Origin: Modestobacter caceresii
GTDB taxonomy: Bacteria > Actinomycetota > Actinomycetes > Mycobacteriales > Geodermatophilaceae
Assembly (NCBI RefSeq): GCF_000761485.1
Contig: NZ_JPMX01000021.1
Location: forward strand, 38,721 to 102,720
Direction: 5' to 3'
DNA: 64,000 bases
The position numbers and the translations under genes are program-made. Positions 33,695 through 42,344 of this stretch are shown here, in pieces. The notes under the pieces are model-generated. The model searched no databases, had not been told where the DNA came from, and saw nothing but the letters and a program-made list of their open reading frames with translations. Numbering within the stretch: the first letter of the stretch is position 1; each line of letters starts with the position of its first letter.

Positions 33695-33731
33695 CCGAGC
33701 CCTGGCCTGACCGGAGCTCCGGCCCGCTCGG
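33695..33731. terminator. Hairpin region between convergent gdhA and the DivIVA-like gene
   Basis: The perfect 12-bp palindrome CCGGAGCTCCGG (33711-33722) is nested inside CCGAGC (33695-33700) and GCTCGG (33726-33731). It fills the whole gap between the two convergent genes. No T-run. Confidence 0.5.
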
Positions 33732-33732
33732 C

Positions 33733-34521
33733 TCAGGCGGAGGAGCGGGACGCCGGGACGGCCCCGGCGGGCGCGGGGTCGCCGCCGGGTTCGCCGGTCG
33801 CGTTGGCGGAGAAGGCCACGTCCGACCGGCCGCGCTCGAGCTGCTGGGGCCGGGTCCCGCGCGGCGGCGTGGGCAGCGCGCCCGGGTGCGCCCGTCCCCA
33901 TTCCGTCTCCACGTCGCTGAGCAGCGCCTCGAGGTAGGAGCGCAGCTGCACCCGGCAGGCCTGACTGAAGGCCTTGAGGTAGGCGACCTGCTCCTGCAGC
34001 TCCTCGGACTCCGGCTGGCGCGTGTCGCCCATCGGGAGGCCGTTGCCCCGCATCGCCGCCACGGCCTCCTGCGCCGCCTCGATGATCGCGCCGGCCTTCT
34101 CCCGCGCCGCGGTGAGCTGCTCCTCGTACTGCGCGCGCGCCTCGCTGGTCATCTGCCGGCTGAAGTCCTCAGCCTCGGCCACGTACTCGTCGGCGGTCAG
34201 CTGCGCGGTGGCGAGGATGCCGACGGCCTGGTCGCTGGGGGAGGGCCGGGACGCCGCGGCGTCCACCTGCTCCTGCAGCGACTGCAGGTGCGCGCGCAGC
34301 TGGGCGTTCTCCTCGGCGAGCTGGACGTTCTCCCGCGCGAGCCGGCCGTTCTCGTCGGTGAGCTGGGCGAGCCCGTCGGCCGCCCGCGTCACGAAGGCGT
34401 CGACCTCGCGGTCGGTGTAGCCGGGGTGCAGCATGCTCGCCGGGGTGAAGTGGACGGCGCGGAGGTCATCGGCCGTGGGCGGCCCCGCCTCGTAGCCGGA
34501 CCCGGAGTGGCTGGTGGTCAT
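33733..34521 (-). CDS. DivIVA-domain coiled-coil protein
   Basis: A 262-residue protein. TADDLRAVHFTPASMLHPGYTDREVDAFVTRAADGLAQL (about residues 16-55) is the DivIVA N-terminal motif, in which the segment equivalent to F-x-P-x-x-x-x-GY targets curved membranes. A coiled coil follows (LTDENGRLARENVQLAEENAQLRAHLQSLQEQVD and EEQLTAAREKAGAIIEAAQEAV), then a disordered Pro/Arg-rich tail. It is not Wag31 itself: the N-terminal basic residues differ and the usual cell-division genes are absent. Its ATG overlaps the stop of the globin-reductase gene (ATGA), an unexpected partner. A role in placing a complex at the poles or septum is inference. Confidence 0.82.
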   Translation of the reverse strand: MTTSHSGSGYEAGPPTADDLRAVHFTPASMLHPGYTDREVDAFVTRAADGLAQLTDENGRLARENVQLAEENAQLRAHLQSLQEQVDAAASRPSPSDQAVGILATAQLTADEYVAEAEDFSRQMTSEARAQYEEQLTAAREKAGAIIEAAQEAVAAMRGNGLPMGDTRQPESEELQEQVAYLKAFSQACRVQLRSYLEALLSDVETEWGRAHPGALPTPPRGTRPQQLERGRSDVAFSANATGEPGGDPAPAGAVPASRSSA

Positions 34522-35657
34522 TCGGTCACCTTCCCGTCGAGAGTCGGGCTCGGTCGGCTGGGGCCGAACACCTCGGTGCGGATGCGCGACATGGGCACCC
34601 CCGAGTGGATGAGACGGGTCACGGTGTCCTCGATCATGGCCGGGTTGCCGGCGATGTACACGTCCCGGCTGTTCCAGGGGCCGTGCCGGAGGACGACGTC
34701 GCCGATGTCCCCGTGCTCGGAGGGCGAGCCCTTCTCCTGGGAGACCGCCGGTGTCACGGTCAGCCACGGGTGCTCCTGCTCCAGGCGGCGCAGGTCGGCC
34801 CGGTCGTAGAACGCGTCCTCGGTCCGCGCGCCGACGAAGAGGTCGACCCGCCGGGGCGGTCCGTGCCGGGCGACCTGGTCGACGACCGCCTTCAGCGGCG
34901 CCAGCCCGGTACCGCCGGCGACCAGCAGCAGGTCGCGGTCGGACTCGGTGTCCAGGCCGAGGTGCCCGACCGGGGGCCCGAGCCGCATCACGTCGCCCAC
35001 CTGGGTGAGCCGGACCAGCGCGGAGCTGACCGGGCCGCCGTCGCGGGCCTTGACGTGCAGCTCCAGCACGCCGTCGGGGCGGGGGGCGTTGGCGGGGGAG
35101 TACCACCGCCACAACCGCGGGCGCTGGTCGATCTCCAGCGAGATCGCCTGCCCGGGCAGGTACTCCAGCGGCGTCCGCGGGCGCACGTGCACGACGGCGA
35201 CGTCCAGGGTGCGCCGCTCGTGCGCGACCACCTCGGCCTCCCACCAGGCCGGCTGCTCGGCTGCCTCGTCGGCCGCACCGATCATGACCTCGGCGATCAG
35301 GCCGTAGGCCTCGGTCCAGGAGGCGGCCAGTTCCTCGTCCCAGTCGTCGTCGAAGTGCTCGAGGGTGGTCAGCAGGCTGGCCCCGACCGCGGGGTAGTGG
35401 GCGGCGAGCGCGCCGAACTTGCGGTGGTCCCGCCCGAGCTGCTGCAGGATCGGCACCAGCGCCTCGAGGTCGTCGACCCGGGCCATGACCTCACCCAGGG
35501 CGGCGAACAGCCGGTCGCGCTGGGTCGCCATGGACACCGGGAACATGTCCCGCGTCTCCGGGTGGGTCAGGAACAGGTGGGAGTAGAACCACAGCGGGAC
35601 CTGGTCTCCGTGGGCGGCCGCCCTGCTGAAGCTGGCCCGCATCGCGGGGATGTCCAT
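34518..35657 (-). CDS. Globin-reductase, flavohaemoglobin type
   Basis: A 379-residue fusion. Residues 1-135 are a globin with a candidate B10 Tyr25 in LWFYSHLF and proximal His78 in GRDHRKFG. Residues 136-379 are an FAD/NAD(P) ferredoxin reductase-like module with the flavin motif RWYS, the NAD pyrophosphate loop GGTGLAPLKAV and a C-terminal GNPAMIEDTVTRLI segment. It resembles flavohaemoglobins that oxidise nitric oxide to nitrate with NAD(P)H. AGGAGG-like sequence (complement of 35662-35667) precedes the ATG at 35657. It is translationally coupled to a DivIVA-like gene downstream. Confidence 0.9.
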   Translation of the reverse strand: MDIPAMRASFSRAAAHGDQVPLWFYSHLFLTHPETRDMFPVSMATQRDRLFAALGEVMARVDDLEALVPILQQLGRDHRKFGALAAHYPAVGASLLTTLEHFDDDWDEELAASWTEAYGLIAEVMIGAADEAAEQPAWWEAEVVAHERRTLDVAVVHVRPRTPLEYLPGQAISLEIDQRPRLWRWYSPANAPRPDGVLELHVKARDGGPVSSALVRLTQVGDVMRLGPPVGHLGLDTESDRDLLLVAGGTGLAPLKAVVDQVARHGPPRRVDLFVGARTEDAFYDRADLRRLEQEHPWLTVTPAVSQEKGSPSEHGDIGDVVLRHGPWNSRDVYIAGNPAMIEDTVTRLIHSGVPMSRIRTEVFGPSRPSPTLDGKVTE

Positions 35658-35847
35658 GCACCCTCCTCGTCGCTGGTCGGGATCTGCGGTCAGTGGGCCG
35701 GCTGGGGAGCGGTGCCGGGCTCGGCCCCGTGGCCGAGCCGTGCCTCGCGCGTCTCGCCCACCTCCGCTCCACCCCCGTGGACGGGTCCTGCGGCCACTGC
35801 TGTGCGTCCGGGCGCCTCGCGGCGCACCCGGCGTGCTCCCGACGGCC

Positions 35848-37290
35848 TCACCGGGCGTAGTCGGGAGGACACGGACATCGGAGGCAGTCTGGTCGACCCC
35901 GCCATCGGGTGCCACTCCGGGGGGCCGGCCGTGGGTCGGTTGAGCCGCGACACCCCGGCCGGCCACCGACGCCGGGAGGTCTCTCCGTGCCCGGCCCGGC
36001 GGAGCCGGCGGGGTGCTCCAGCAGCGGCGGCTCGCCGGCGGCCCAGGCCTGCAGCACCGGGTCCACGAACCGCCAGGCCTCCTCCGCCTCCGCGGCGCTG
36101 ACCGCGGTCCGGCTGCTGCCGGAGAGCACGTCGGTGAGCACCGCGCTGTAGGCCATGCGCTCGCCCGGTGCGTGCACCGCCACCCCGGCGCCGGCCTGCT
36201 CGGCGCCGTCCAGCGGGACCTGCAGCCGGTCCTCGGCGACCCGCTCGACCCCCGGCGGGCACTGCGCGGGCGCCGGCGCCCGGAGGTGCAGCACCACGTG
36301 CTTGCGGTCGGTGGCCAGGGCCTTGCCGGTGCGCAGCACGAACCGGGTGCCGGCCCACCGGGGCGTGTCCACGGTGAACTCCAGCTCGGCGAAGGTCTCG
36401 GTGCACCGGGCCGGGTCGACGCCGTCCTCGTCGACGTAGGCCCGGGTGGACGGGCCGGCCGTGTAGCGCGCCCGGCGGGTGGCCCCCACCTCGGGCACCC
36501 GCACCGCCCGGAGCAGCTCCAGCCGGACACGGTGCAGGTCGGCCTCGGCCGACGTCGCGGGCAGCTCCATCGCCAGCACGGTCAGCACCTGGACCAGGTG
36601 GTTCTGCAGCACGTCGCGCACCGCGCCGGTCCGGTCGTAGAAGCCGGCCCGGCCGCCGACGTCCAGCGTCTCCTCCCAGACGACGTCGACCCGGGCGAGG
36701 TGCTCGGCGCTCCACCGCCCGGCCAGGACGCCGCCGGGCTGCCGGAGCTCGAACAGGGCGGCCACCGCCGGCATGCCGAGGAAGTGGTCGACCCGGAAGG
36801 CCGCCTCCTCGACGTCGCCGGTCGCCTCCGCCAGCAGCGCGTTCAGCGCCTGGGCGTCGGGCCGGTCCCGGCCGAACGGCTTCTCCACCGCGATCCGGCT
36901 GCCCGCCGGGAGCCCGGCCGCCCCCAGGGCCCGGACGGCCGCCGGGAACAGCACGGGCGGCAGCGCCAGGTACCCGGCCACCGGCCCGGTCCCGGGGAAC
37001 GCGGTCACCGCGGCCGCGACGGTGTCCGGCTCGGCCAGGTCGACCCGGCGGTAGCGGGCGGCGTCCACCAGCGCCTGCCGGGCGCTCGCCGGCAGGTCAC
37101 CGGCGTGCTCCCGCAGCCGGGCGGCGACGTGCTCGGCGAACCGGGCGTCGTCCCAGTCCTGCTCGGCGGCGCCCAGCAGCTGCAGCCCCGCCGGCAGCCG
37201 GCCCGCCGCGAGCGACTCGGCGAGGGCGGGCAGCAGGAAGCGGCCGGCCAGGTCGCCGGTGGCGCCGAGCAGGAGCAGCCGGGTGATCAC
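35848..37290 (-). CDS. Glucose-6-phosphate dehydrogenase paralogue with altered active site
   Basis: A 480-residue Zwf-family protein. GATGDLAGRFLLPAL (residues 9-23) is the coenzyme loop and VEKPFGRD (135-142) is conserved, as is RFVLRTGKAL later on. The active-site block normally reads DHYLGK or DHFLGK; here it is Asp168-His169-Phe170-Leu-Gly-Met173, with Met (codon ATG) where the substrate-phosphate Lys is expected. The coenzyme loop also lacks the usual Lys. The last ~45 residues are a Pro/Arg/Cys-rich tail beyond the normal end. GTG 37290 overlaps the stop of the epimerase gene, so the two are coupled. It may use another sugar or be a non-standard paralogue; no opcA, tkt or tal lies nearby. 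Confidence 0.85.
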   Translation of the reverse strand: MITRLLLLGATGDLAGRFLLPALAESLAAGRLPAGLQLLGAAEQDWDDARFAEHVAARLREHAGDLPASARQALVDAARYRRVDLAEPDTVAAAVTAFPGTGPVAGYLALPPVLFPAAVRALGAAGLPAGSRIAVEKPFGRDRPDAQALNALLAEATGDVEEAAFRVDHFLGMPAVAALFELRQPGGVLAGRWSAEHLARVDVVWEETLDVGGRAGFYDRTGAVRDVLQNHLVQVLTVLAMELPATSAEADLHRVRLELLRAVRVPEVGATRRARYTAGPSTRAYVDEDGVDPARCTETFAELEFTVDTPRWAGTRFVLRTGKALATDRKHVVLHLRAPAPAQCPPGVERVAEDRLQVPLDGAEQAGAGVAVHAPGERMAYSAVLTDVLSGSSRTAVSAAEAEEAWRFVDPVLQAWAAGEPPLLEHPAGSAGPGTERPPGVGGRPGCRGSTDPRPAPRSGTRWRGRPDCLRCPCPPDYAR

Positions 37291-38147
37291 CGGCCGACGG
37301 AGTCCCGCCAGGAGTGCTCGGGCGCGAAGCCGAGCACCCGGCGGGCCTTGTCGATCGACAGCAGCGTGTCGTGCTCGCCGACCTCCCGGCGGCGCGGGAC
37401 GCCGGGGAACTGCGCGTCCAGCAGCTCGTCGTTCGGCCGGGCGGAGACCGTGTCGGCGTTGGCCACGATGAACACGTCGGCCCCGGGCTCGCGGTGCTCC
37501 AGGCCGCGGCGCACCGCCTGGGCGCCGTCGCGGGCGTCGATGTAGCCCCACAGGTTCCAGCGCCGCAGGGCCGGGTCGGCGTCGTAGCCGGGGAAGGCGG
37601 CGTAGTCCTCGGGGTACATGACGTTGCTGAACCGCAGCCCGGTCATCGACAGGTCCGGGTGCCAGCGGCACAGCTGCCGGGCCAGCTCCTCCTCCAGCGT
37701 CTTGACCAGCGAGTAGGTGGTCGTCGGCCGGGGCGCGTACTCCTCGTCGACCGGGACGTAGGGCGGGGCCTCGTCGAAGGGCAGCCCCAGCACCGTCTCG
37801 CTGGAGGCCCACACGATCTTCCGGACGCCGGCCCGCAGCGCGGCGCTGTAGACGTTGTACGAGGCGGTCATGTTGTTGGCGAAGGTGGCCGCGTTCGGCA
37901 GGAGGCCGGGAGCCGGGACGGCGGCGAGGTGCACCAGGGCGTCGATCGGCGCGCGGTGCTCGTCGAAGCCGGCCAGCGCCTCGACCGCCTGGCCGGCGTC
38001 GGTGAGGTCGACGACCGCGGACTCCACGTCGGCCCGCGGGCTGGGCACCCGGTCCAGGGCGAGGACGTCCCAGCCCTGCTCGACCAGGTGGGTGACCACC
38101 GCCCGGCCGAGCTTCCCGCTGCTGCCGGTGACCGCTGCCCGCGCCAT
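37287..38147 (-). CDS. NAD(P)-dependent sugar epimerase/dehydratase (extended SDR)
   Basis: A 286-residue extended short-chain dehydrogenase. The N-terminal Rossmann motif GSSGKLG is followed by VHLAAVPAPG, WASSETVLG and the catalytic pair in TYSLVKTLEEE (Tyr-x-x-x-Lys). The C-terminal part binds substrate (GLRFSNVMYPEDY). Family members epimerise or oxidise nucleotide sugars, or oxidise uronates. GAGGAG lies just before the ATG (CAT 38145-38147). It is first in a two-gene unit with the atypical Zwf, suggesting a joint role in sugar oxidation; the substrate is not known. Confidence 0.85.
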   Translation of the reverse strand: MARAAVTGSSGKLGRAVVTHLVEQGWDVLALDRVPSPRADVESAVVDLTDAGQAVEALAGFDEHRAPIDALVHLAAVPAPGLLPNAATFANNMTASYNVYSAALRAGVRKIVWASSETVLGLPFDEAPPYVPVDEEYAPRPTTTYSLVKTLEEELARQLCRWHPDLSMTGLRFSNVMYPEDYAAFPGYDADPALRRWNLWGYIDARDGAQAVRRGLEHREPGADVFIVANADTVSARPNDELLDAQFPGVPRRREVGEHDTLLSIDKARRVLGFAPEHSWRDSVGR

Positions 38148-38238
38148 GGTGCTCCTCTGTCCGTCGACTGGTCTCGCAGGCGATGTGCCCGGGACAGCCT
38201 CACCCGTGCCGGGCCCGGCCGCACACCGGAGCGGGATC

Positions 38239-38778
38239 ATGGCAGCCATGACGGCGAGCGGGAGGTCGAAACCGGTGCCCGACCTGATCGCCCCCGGGCT
38301 GGACGTGCTGTTCTGCGGGATCAACCCGTCGCTGCGCTCGGCGGAGACCGGTCAGCACTTCGCCCGGCCGGGCAACCGGTTCTGGCCGGCGCTGCACCTG
38401 GCCGGCCTCACCGCGCGCCGGCTGACCCCGGCGGAGGGCCCGGAGCTGCTGCGCCACGGGCTCGGGGTGACCAACGTCGTCGACCGGCCGACCCGGACGG
38501 CGGCCGAGCTGGACCCCGCCGAGCTGCGGGCCGGCGCGGAGGCGCTCGAGGCGCTGGTGGCCCGGTACCGGCCGCGGGTGCTCGCCGTCCTCGGGGTCAC
38601 CGCCTGGCGGCAGGCCTTCGACCGGCCGCGGGCCACGCTGGGGCGCCAGCCCGAGCGGGTCGGCGGGGTGACCACCTGGGTCGCGCCGAACCCCAGCGGG
38701 CTCAACGCCCACCACCAGCTGCCCGACCTGGCCCGGCTGTACCGGGAGCTGCGCGACGCCCCGGAGGTCAGCGGCTGA
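38239..38778 (+). CDS. mug: G/U mismatch-specific uracil-DNA glycosylase (Mug)
   Basis: A 179-residue DNA repair enzyme removing uracil or thymine mispaired with guanine. LDVLFCGINPSLRSAETGQHFARPGNRFWPALHLAGL is the Mug/TDG hallmark, with the catalytic Asn in GINPS, and VAPNPSGLNAHH is the second active-site motif, including the strand-intercalating residues. GGAG at 38228-38231 supports ATG 38239. The final 11 bases overlap the end of the convergent acetate kinase gene. Confidence 0.93.
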   Translation: MAAMTASGRSKPVPDLIAPGLDVLFCGINPSLRSAETGQHFARPGNRFWPALHLAGLTARRLTPAEGPELLRHGLGVTNVVDRPTRTAAELDPAELRAGAEALEALVARYRPRVLAVLGVTAWRQAFDRPRATLGRQPERVGGVTTWVAPNPSGLNAHHQLPDLARLYRELRDAPEVSG

Positions 38779-39850
38779 GCTCGCGGAGCACCCGGCGGGC
38801 GTGCCGGTCGAGCACGACCTCCTCGTCGGCCGGGACGACGAGGGCGCGCACCGCCGCTCCCGGGGCGGACAGCTCCCCGGGGGCGGACGCCGCGGGGTCC
38901 AGGACGACGCCGAGGTGGGCCAGCCGGTCGGCGACGGCGGCGCGCACGGTCGCCGAGTGCTCGCCGACGCCGCCGGTGAACACGAGGGTGTCCAGGCCGC
39001 CGAGCACCGCGGTGTACCCGGCGACGGCGACCGCCACCGACCGGCTGAGGACGTCGAGGGCCAGCCGGCTGGCGGTGTCCCCGGCCTCTGCCCGGGTGGT
39101 GATCTCACGGACGTCGGTGGAGCCGGCGATCCCGGTCAGCCCCGAGCGGTGGTCGACCAGGTCGCGCAGCTCCTCGACCGACCAGCCGCGGTCGGCCAGG
39201 AACAGCAGCGCGTCGGGGTCCAGGTCGCCGCTGCGGCTCGCCGACAGGACGCCGCCGGTGGGGGAGAAGCTCATCGTGGTCGCCACCGACCGGCCCCCGG
39301 CCACCGCGGTGACGCTGCAGCCGCCGCCCAGGTGGGCGATCACCGCCCGGCCGAGCTCGGGCACGGTGTCGACCACGTGCTCGAGGTTGAGCCCGTGGAA
39401 GCCGTAGCGCCGCACCCCGAGCGCGTCGACCTCGGCCGGCAGCGGCAGCCGCCGGGCCTCCTCGGGCAGGTCGGCGTGGAAGGCGGTGTCGAAGCAGGCG
39501 ACGTGCGGCAGGTCGGGCCACTGCGCCCGTGCCGCCGCGATCTCCGCGACGTCACCGGGCAGGTGCAGCGGGGCGAAGGGCGCCAACGCCCGCAGCGAGG
39601 CGAGCAGGTCGTCGTCCACCAGTTCCGGGTGGACGTGCTCGGGCCCGCCGTGCACCACCCGATGGGCGACCGCGACGAGTTCGATGCCCTCGGCGGCCAC
39701 CCGGTCGGCCAGCTCGGCGACCGCGGTGCCCGGGTCGTCGACCGGCCGCGCGACGTGCACGTCGAGCAGCCGGTGCCCGGCGGCGTCGTGCACGGCGGCC
39801 TTCAGCGACCGGGAGCCGGGGTTGACGGCGAGGACGGCTCCGTCGGTCAC
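38768..39850 (-). CDS. ackA: Acetate kinase
   Basis: A 360-residue acetate kinase converting acetyl phosphate and ADP to acetate and ATP. LAVNPGSRSLKAAV is the N-terminal phosphate motif, HRVVHGG and FDTAFHADLP are conserved, RRYGFHG carries the substrate-binding region and IAHLGGGCSVTAV the ATP-binding loop. It is somewhat shorter than the usual ~400 residues, mainly through loop deletions. GTG 39850 overlaps the phosphoketolase stop (GTGA), which gives it acetyl phosphate directly. The 3' end overlaps mug. Confidence 0.93.
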   Translation of the reverse strand: MTDGAVLAVNPGSRSLKAAVHDAAGHRLLDVHVARPVDDPGTAVAELADRVAAEGIELVAVAHRVVHGGPEHVHPELVDDDLLASLRALAPFAPLHLPGDVAEIAAARAQWPDLPHVACFDTAFHADLPEEARRLPLPAEVDALGVRRYGFHGLNLEHVVDTVPELGRAVIAHLGGGCSVTAVAGGRSVATTMSFSPTGGVLSASRSGDLDPDALLFLADRGWSVEELRDLVDHRSGLTGIAGSTDVREITTRAEAGDTASRLALDVLSRSVAVAVAGYTAVLGGLDTLVFTGGVGEHSATVRAAVADRLAHLGVVLDPAASAPGELSAPGAAVRALVVPADEEVVLDRHARRVLRELSR

Positions 39851-42246
39851 CCGCGCCCCGCCCCCCACGTCCAGTCCCGGACCTCGGGCATGTCCTCCAG
39901 GTGCTCGCGGACGTACCCGTGGTGCCGGTCGAGCTGCGCGCGGCAGAACCGGACCAGCTCCGCGCCCCGCTCCGGCGCCCGCCGCGAGCGGCGCAGCGCC
40001 TCGATCACCAGGTGGTACCGGCTCATCCGGTTGAGCACCACCATGTCGAAGGGGGTGGTCGTCGTCCCCTGCTCCTCGAAGCCGCGCACGTGGAAGCGGG
40101 CCGGGTCGGGGCGGCCGTGCAGCAGCTGGTGCACCGCGCGCGGGTAGCCGTGGAAGGCGAAGACGACGTCGGTGTCGCGGGTGAACAGCTCGTCGAACCG
40201 CTGCTCGGGGAACCCGTGCGGGTGGTCGTCGTGCGGGAGCAGCGCCATCAGGTCGATCACGTTGACCACCCGCACCCGCATCGCCGGCGCCCACTCGCGC
40301 AGCAGCTCGGCGGCGGCGAGGGTCTCCATCGTCGGCACGTCGCCGGCGGCGGCGAGCACCACGTCGGGCTCGGCCTCGCCGTCGTCCTCGGTGCCGGCCC
40401 AGTCCCACACCGACGCCCCGGCCGCGGCGTGGGCGTGCGCCTGCTCCAGCGTCAGGTACTGCAGGTGCGGCTGCTTGTCGGCGATCAGCAGGTTGACGTG
40501 GTCGGTGCTCTTCAGGCAGTGCTCGGCGACCGACAGCAGGGTGTTGGCGTCCGGCGGCAGCCAGACCCGCACCACCTGCGGGGACAGCGGGATCACCGTG
40601 TCCAGCAGACCGGGGCCCTGGTGGCTGAACCCGTTGTGGTCGTTGCGCCAGCAGGTGCTGGTCAGCAGGATCGTCAGCGACGACACCGGTGCCCGCCAGG
40701 GCAGCGTCGCGGCGTGCTGCAGCCACTTCACGTGCTGGATCACCATCGAGGCGCTGACCATGGCGAAGGCCTCGTAGGTGGCGAAGACGCCGTGCCGGCC
40801 GGACAGCAGGTAGCCCTCCAGCCAGCCCTGGCACAGGTGCTCCGACAGCACCTCCATGACCCGCCCGTGCGGGGAGAGGTGGTCGTCGGTGGGCAGCACC
40901 TCGGTCTGCAGGCAGCGGTCGGTCACCTCGAACACCGACTGCAGCCGGTTGCTGGCCGTCTCGTCGGGACAGAACAGCCGGAAGGTCCCGCCGCCGTCCT
41001 CCGTGGTCGTGCGGGCGTAGACGTCGCGCAGCAGCTCACCGAGCGGGTGGGTGGTCTGGGCGAAGGTGGCACCCGGCGCGGGGACGTCGACCGCGTAGCG
41101 CTCCAGTGCGGGCAGGTCCAGCGGGGTGCGCCGCAGCCCGCCGTTCGCGTACGGCGTCGCCCCCATCCGCAGACCGCCCGCGGGGGCCAGCGCGGCCAGC
41201 TCGGGAACCAGCGCGCCGTCGGCGGTGAAGAGCGTCTCGGGGGAGTAGGAGCGCAGCCACTCCTCCAGCAGCGCCAGGTGCGCGCCGTCGGTCTGCACGC
41301 CGGACAGCGGCACCTGGTGGGCGCGGAAGGTGCCCTCGACCTGCACGCCGTCGACCTGCGCCGGGCCGGTCCAGCCCTTCGGCGTGCGCAGCACGATCGC
41401 CGGCCAGCCCGGGCGCACGTCCTCGGCCCCGCCGCGGGCGGCGGCCTGGATCTCCCGGATCCGGTCGTGCGAGGTGCGGACGGCGGCCTCCAGCTCCCGG
41501 AACACCGCGCGCGGGTCGTCGCCGGAGACGAACACCGGCGCCCAGCCCTGGCTGGTCAGGTAGCCGCTGATCTCCTCGTCCGACGATCGGCCCCACACCG
41601 GCGGGCTGTTGATCTTGTAGCCGTTCAGGTGCAGCACCGGCAGCACGGCGCCGTCCCGGCGGGCGTCCAGGAAGGCGGGGATCTTCCAGGAGCCGGACAG
41701 CGGGCCGGTCTCCGCCTCGCCGTCCCCGACCACGCAGGCCACCATCAGGTCAGGGGAGTCGAAGGCCGCCCCGGCGGCGTGCACCAGCGCGTAGCCGAGC
41801 TCACCGCCCTCGTGGATGCTGCCCGGGGTCTGCACGCTCACGTGGCTGGGGACGCCGCCGGGGGTGGAGAACTGCCGGAACAGCCGGTGCACCCCCTCCT
41901 CATCCCGGCTCACCTGCGGGTAGACCTCGCTGTAGGTGCCCTCCAGGTAGGTGGCGGCGACCAGTGCCGGGCCGCCGTGCCCCGGCCCGGCGACGTAGAG
42001 ACACGGGGTGCCGGTGCGCCGGATCAGCCGGTTGAGCTGTGCGTACAGCGCCGACAGCCCGGGGCTGGTGCCCCAGTGGCCGAGCAGCCGCGGCTTGACG
42101 TCGGCGTGTGCGAGCGGCCGGCGGAGGAGCGCGTTGTCCCGCAGGTAGATCTGGCCGACGGTGAGGTAGTTGGCCGCGGCCCACCACCGCAGGTCCAGGT
42201 CGAGCTCGTCGTCGGGGTAGTCCGCCGTCGTTCCCTGCTCCGTCAT
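39847..42246 (-). CDS. xfp: Xylulose-5-phosphate / fructose-6-phosphate phosphoketolase
   Basis: A 799-residue thiamine diphosphate enzyme splitting xylulose 5-phosphate (and often fructose 6-phosphate) into acetyl phosphate and an aldose phosphate. YVAGPGHGGPALVAATYLEGTYSEVYP, GGELGYALVHAAGAAFD, VVGDGEAETGPLSGSWK (cofactor motif) and LNGYKINSPPVWGR are diagnostic; SSLTILLTSTCWRNDHNGFSHQGPG lies in the second domain. Its length is standard. It is followed by ackA through a GTGA overlap, so carbon flows to acetate plus ATP. A 13-bp element shared with the promoter at 11244 lies 48 bases upstream of the ATG. Confidence 0.97.
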   Translation of the reverse strand: MTEQGTTADYPDDELDLDLRWWAAANYLTVGQIYLRDNALLRRPLAHADVKPRLLGHWGTSPGLSALYAQLNRLIRRTGTPCLYVAGPGHGGPALVAATYLEGTYSEVYPQVSRDEEGVHRLFRQFSTPGGVPSHVSVQTPGSIHEGGELGYALVHAAGAAFDSPDLMVACVVGDGEAETGPLSGSWKIPAFLDARRDGAVLPVLHLNGYKINSPPVWGRSSDEEISGYLTSQGWAPVFVSGDDPRAVFRELEAAVRTSHDRIREIQAAARGGAEDVRPGWPAIVLRTPKGWTGPAQVDGVQVEGTFRAHQVPLSGVQTDGAHLALLEEWLRSYSPETLFTADGALVPELAALAPAGGLRMGATPYANGGLRRTPLDLPALERYAVDVPAPGATFAQTTHPLGELLRDVYARTTTEDGGGTFRLFCPDETASNRLQSVFEVTDRCLQTEVLPTDDHLSPHGRVMEVLSEHLCQGWLEGYLLSGRHGVFATYEAFAMVSASMVIQHVKWLQHAATLPWRAPVSSLTILLTSTCWRNDHNGFSHQGPGLLDTVIPLSPQVVRVWLPPDANTLLSVAEHCLKSTDHVNLLIADKQPHLQYLTLEQAHAHAAAGASVWDWAGTEDDGEAEPDVVLAAAGDVPTMETLAAAELLREWAPAMRVRVVNVIDLMALLPHDDHPHGFPEQRFDELFTRDTDVVFAFHGYPRAVHQLLHGRPDPARFHVRGFEEQGTTTTPFDMVVLNRMSRYHLVIEALRRSRRAPERGAELVRFCRAQLDRHHGYVREHLEDMPEVRDWTWGAGRG

Positions 42247-42294
42247 GGGCTCCACACTGTCGGTCGCGGGTGAACGCCGGGGGTCCGGCACCGG

Positions 42295-42307
42295 TTGCGA
42301 TCGTGTG
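42295..42307 (-). promoter_or_regulatory. CACACGATCGCAA element upstream of xfp
   Basis: On the coding (minus) strand this reads CACACGATCGCAA, 48 bases before the xfp ATG. The same 13-mer occurs at 11244-11256. It may be a site for a common stress or redox regulator. Confidence 0.45.
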
Positions 42308-42344
42308 CGGACCGGGCCGCCGGGCGCACGGGTCGAAGGTCCCG

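Noticed and set aside
33733..34521. Wag31, the essential polar-growth DivIVA
   Set aside because: N-terminal motif is only partly conserved and the usual ftsZ/sepF neighbourhood is absent.
39901..42273. 790-codon plus-strand open frame opposite phosphoketolase
   Set aside because: Antisense shadow of a strongly conserved enzyme; no recognisable domain.
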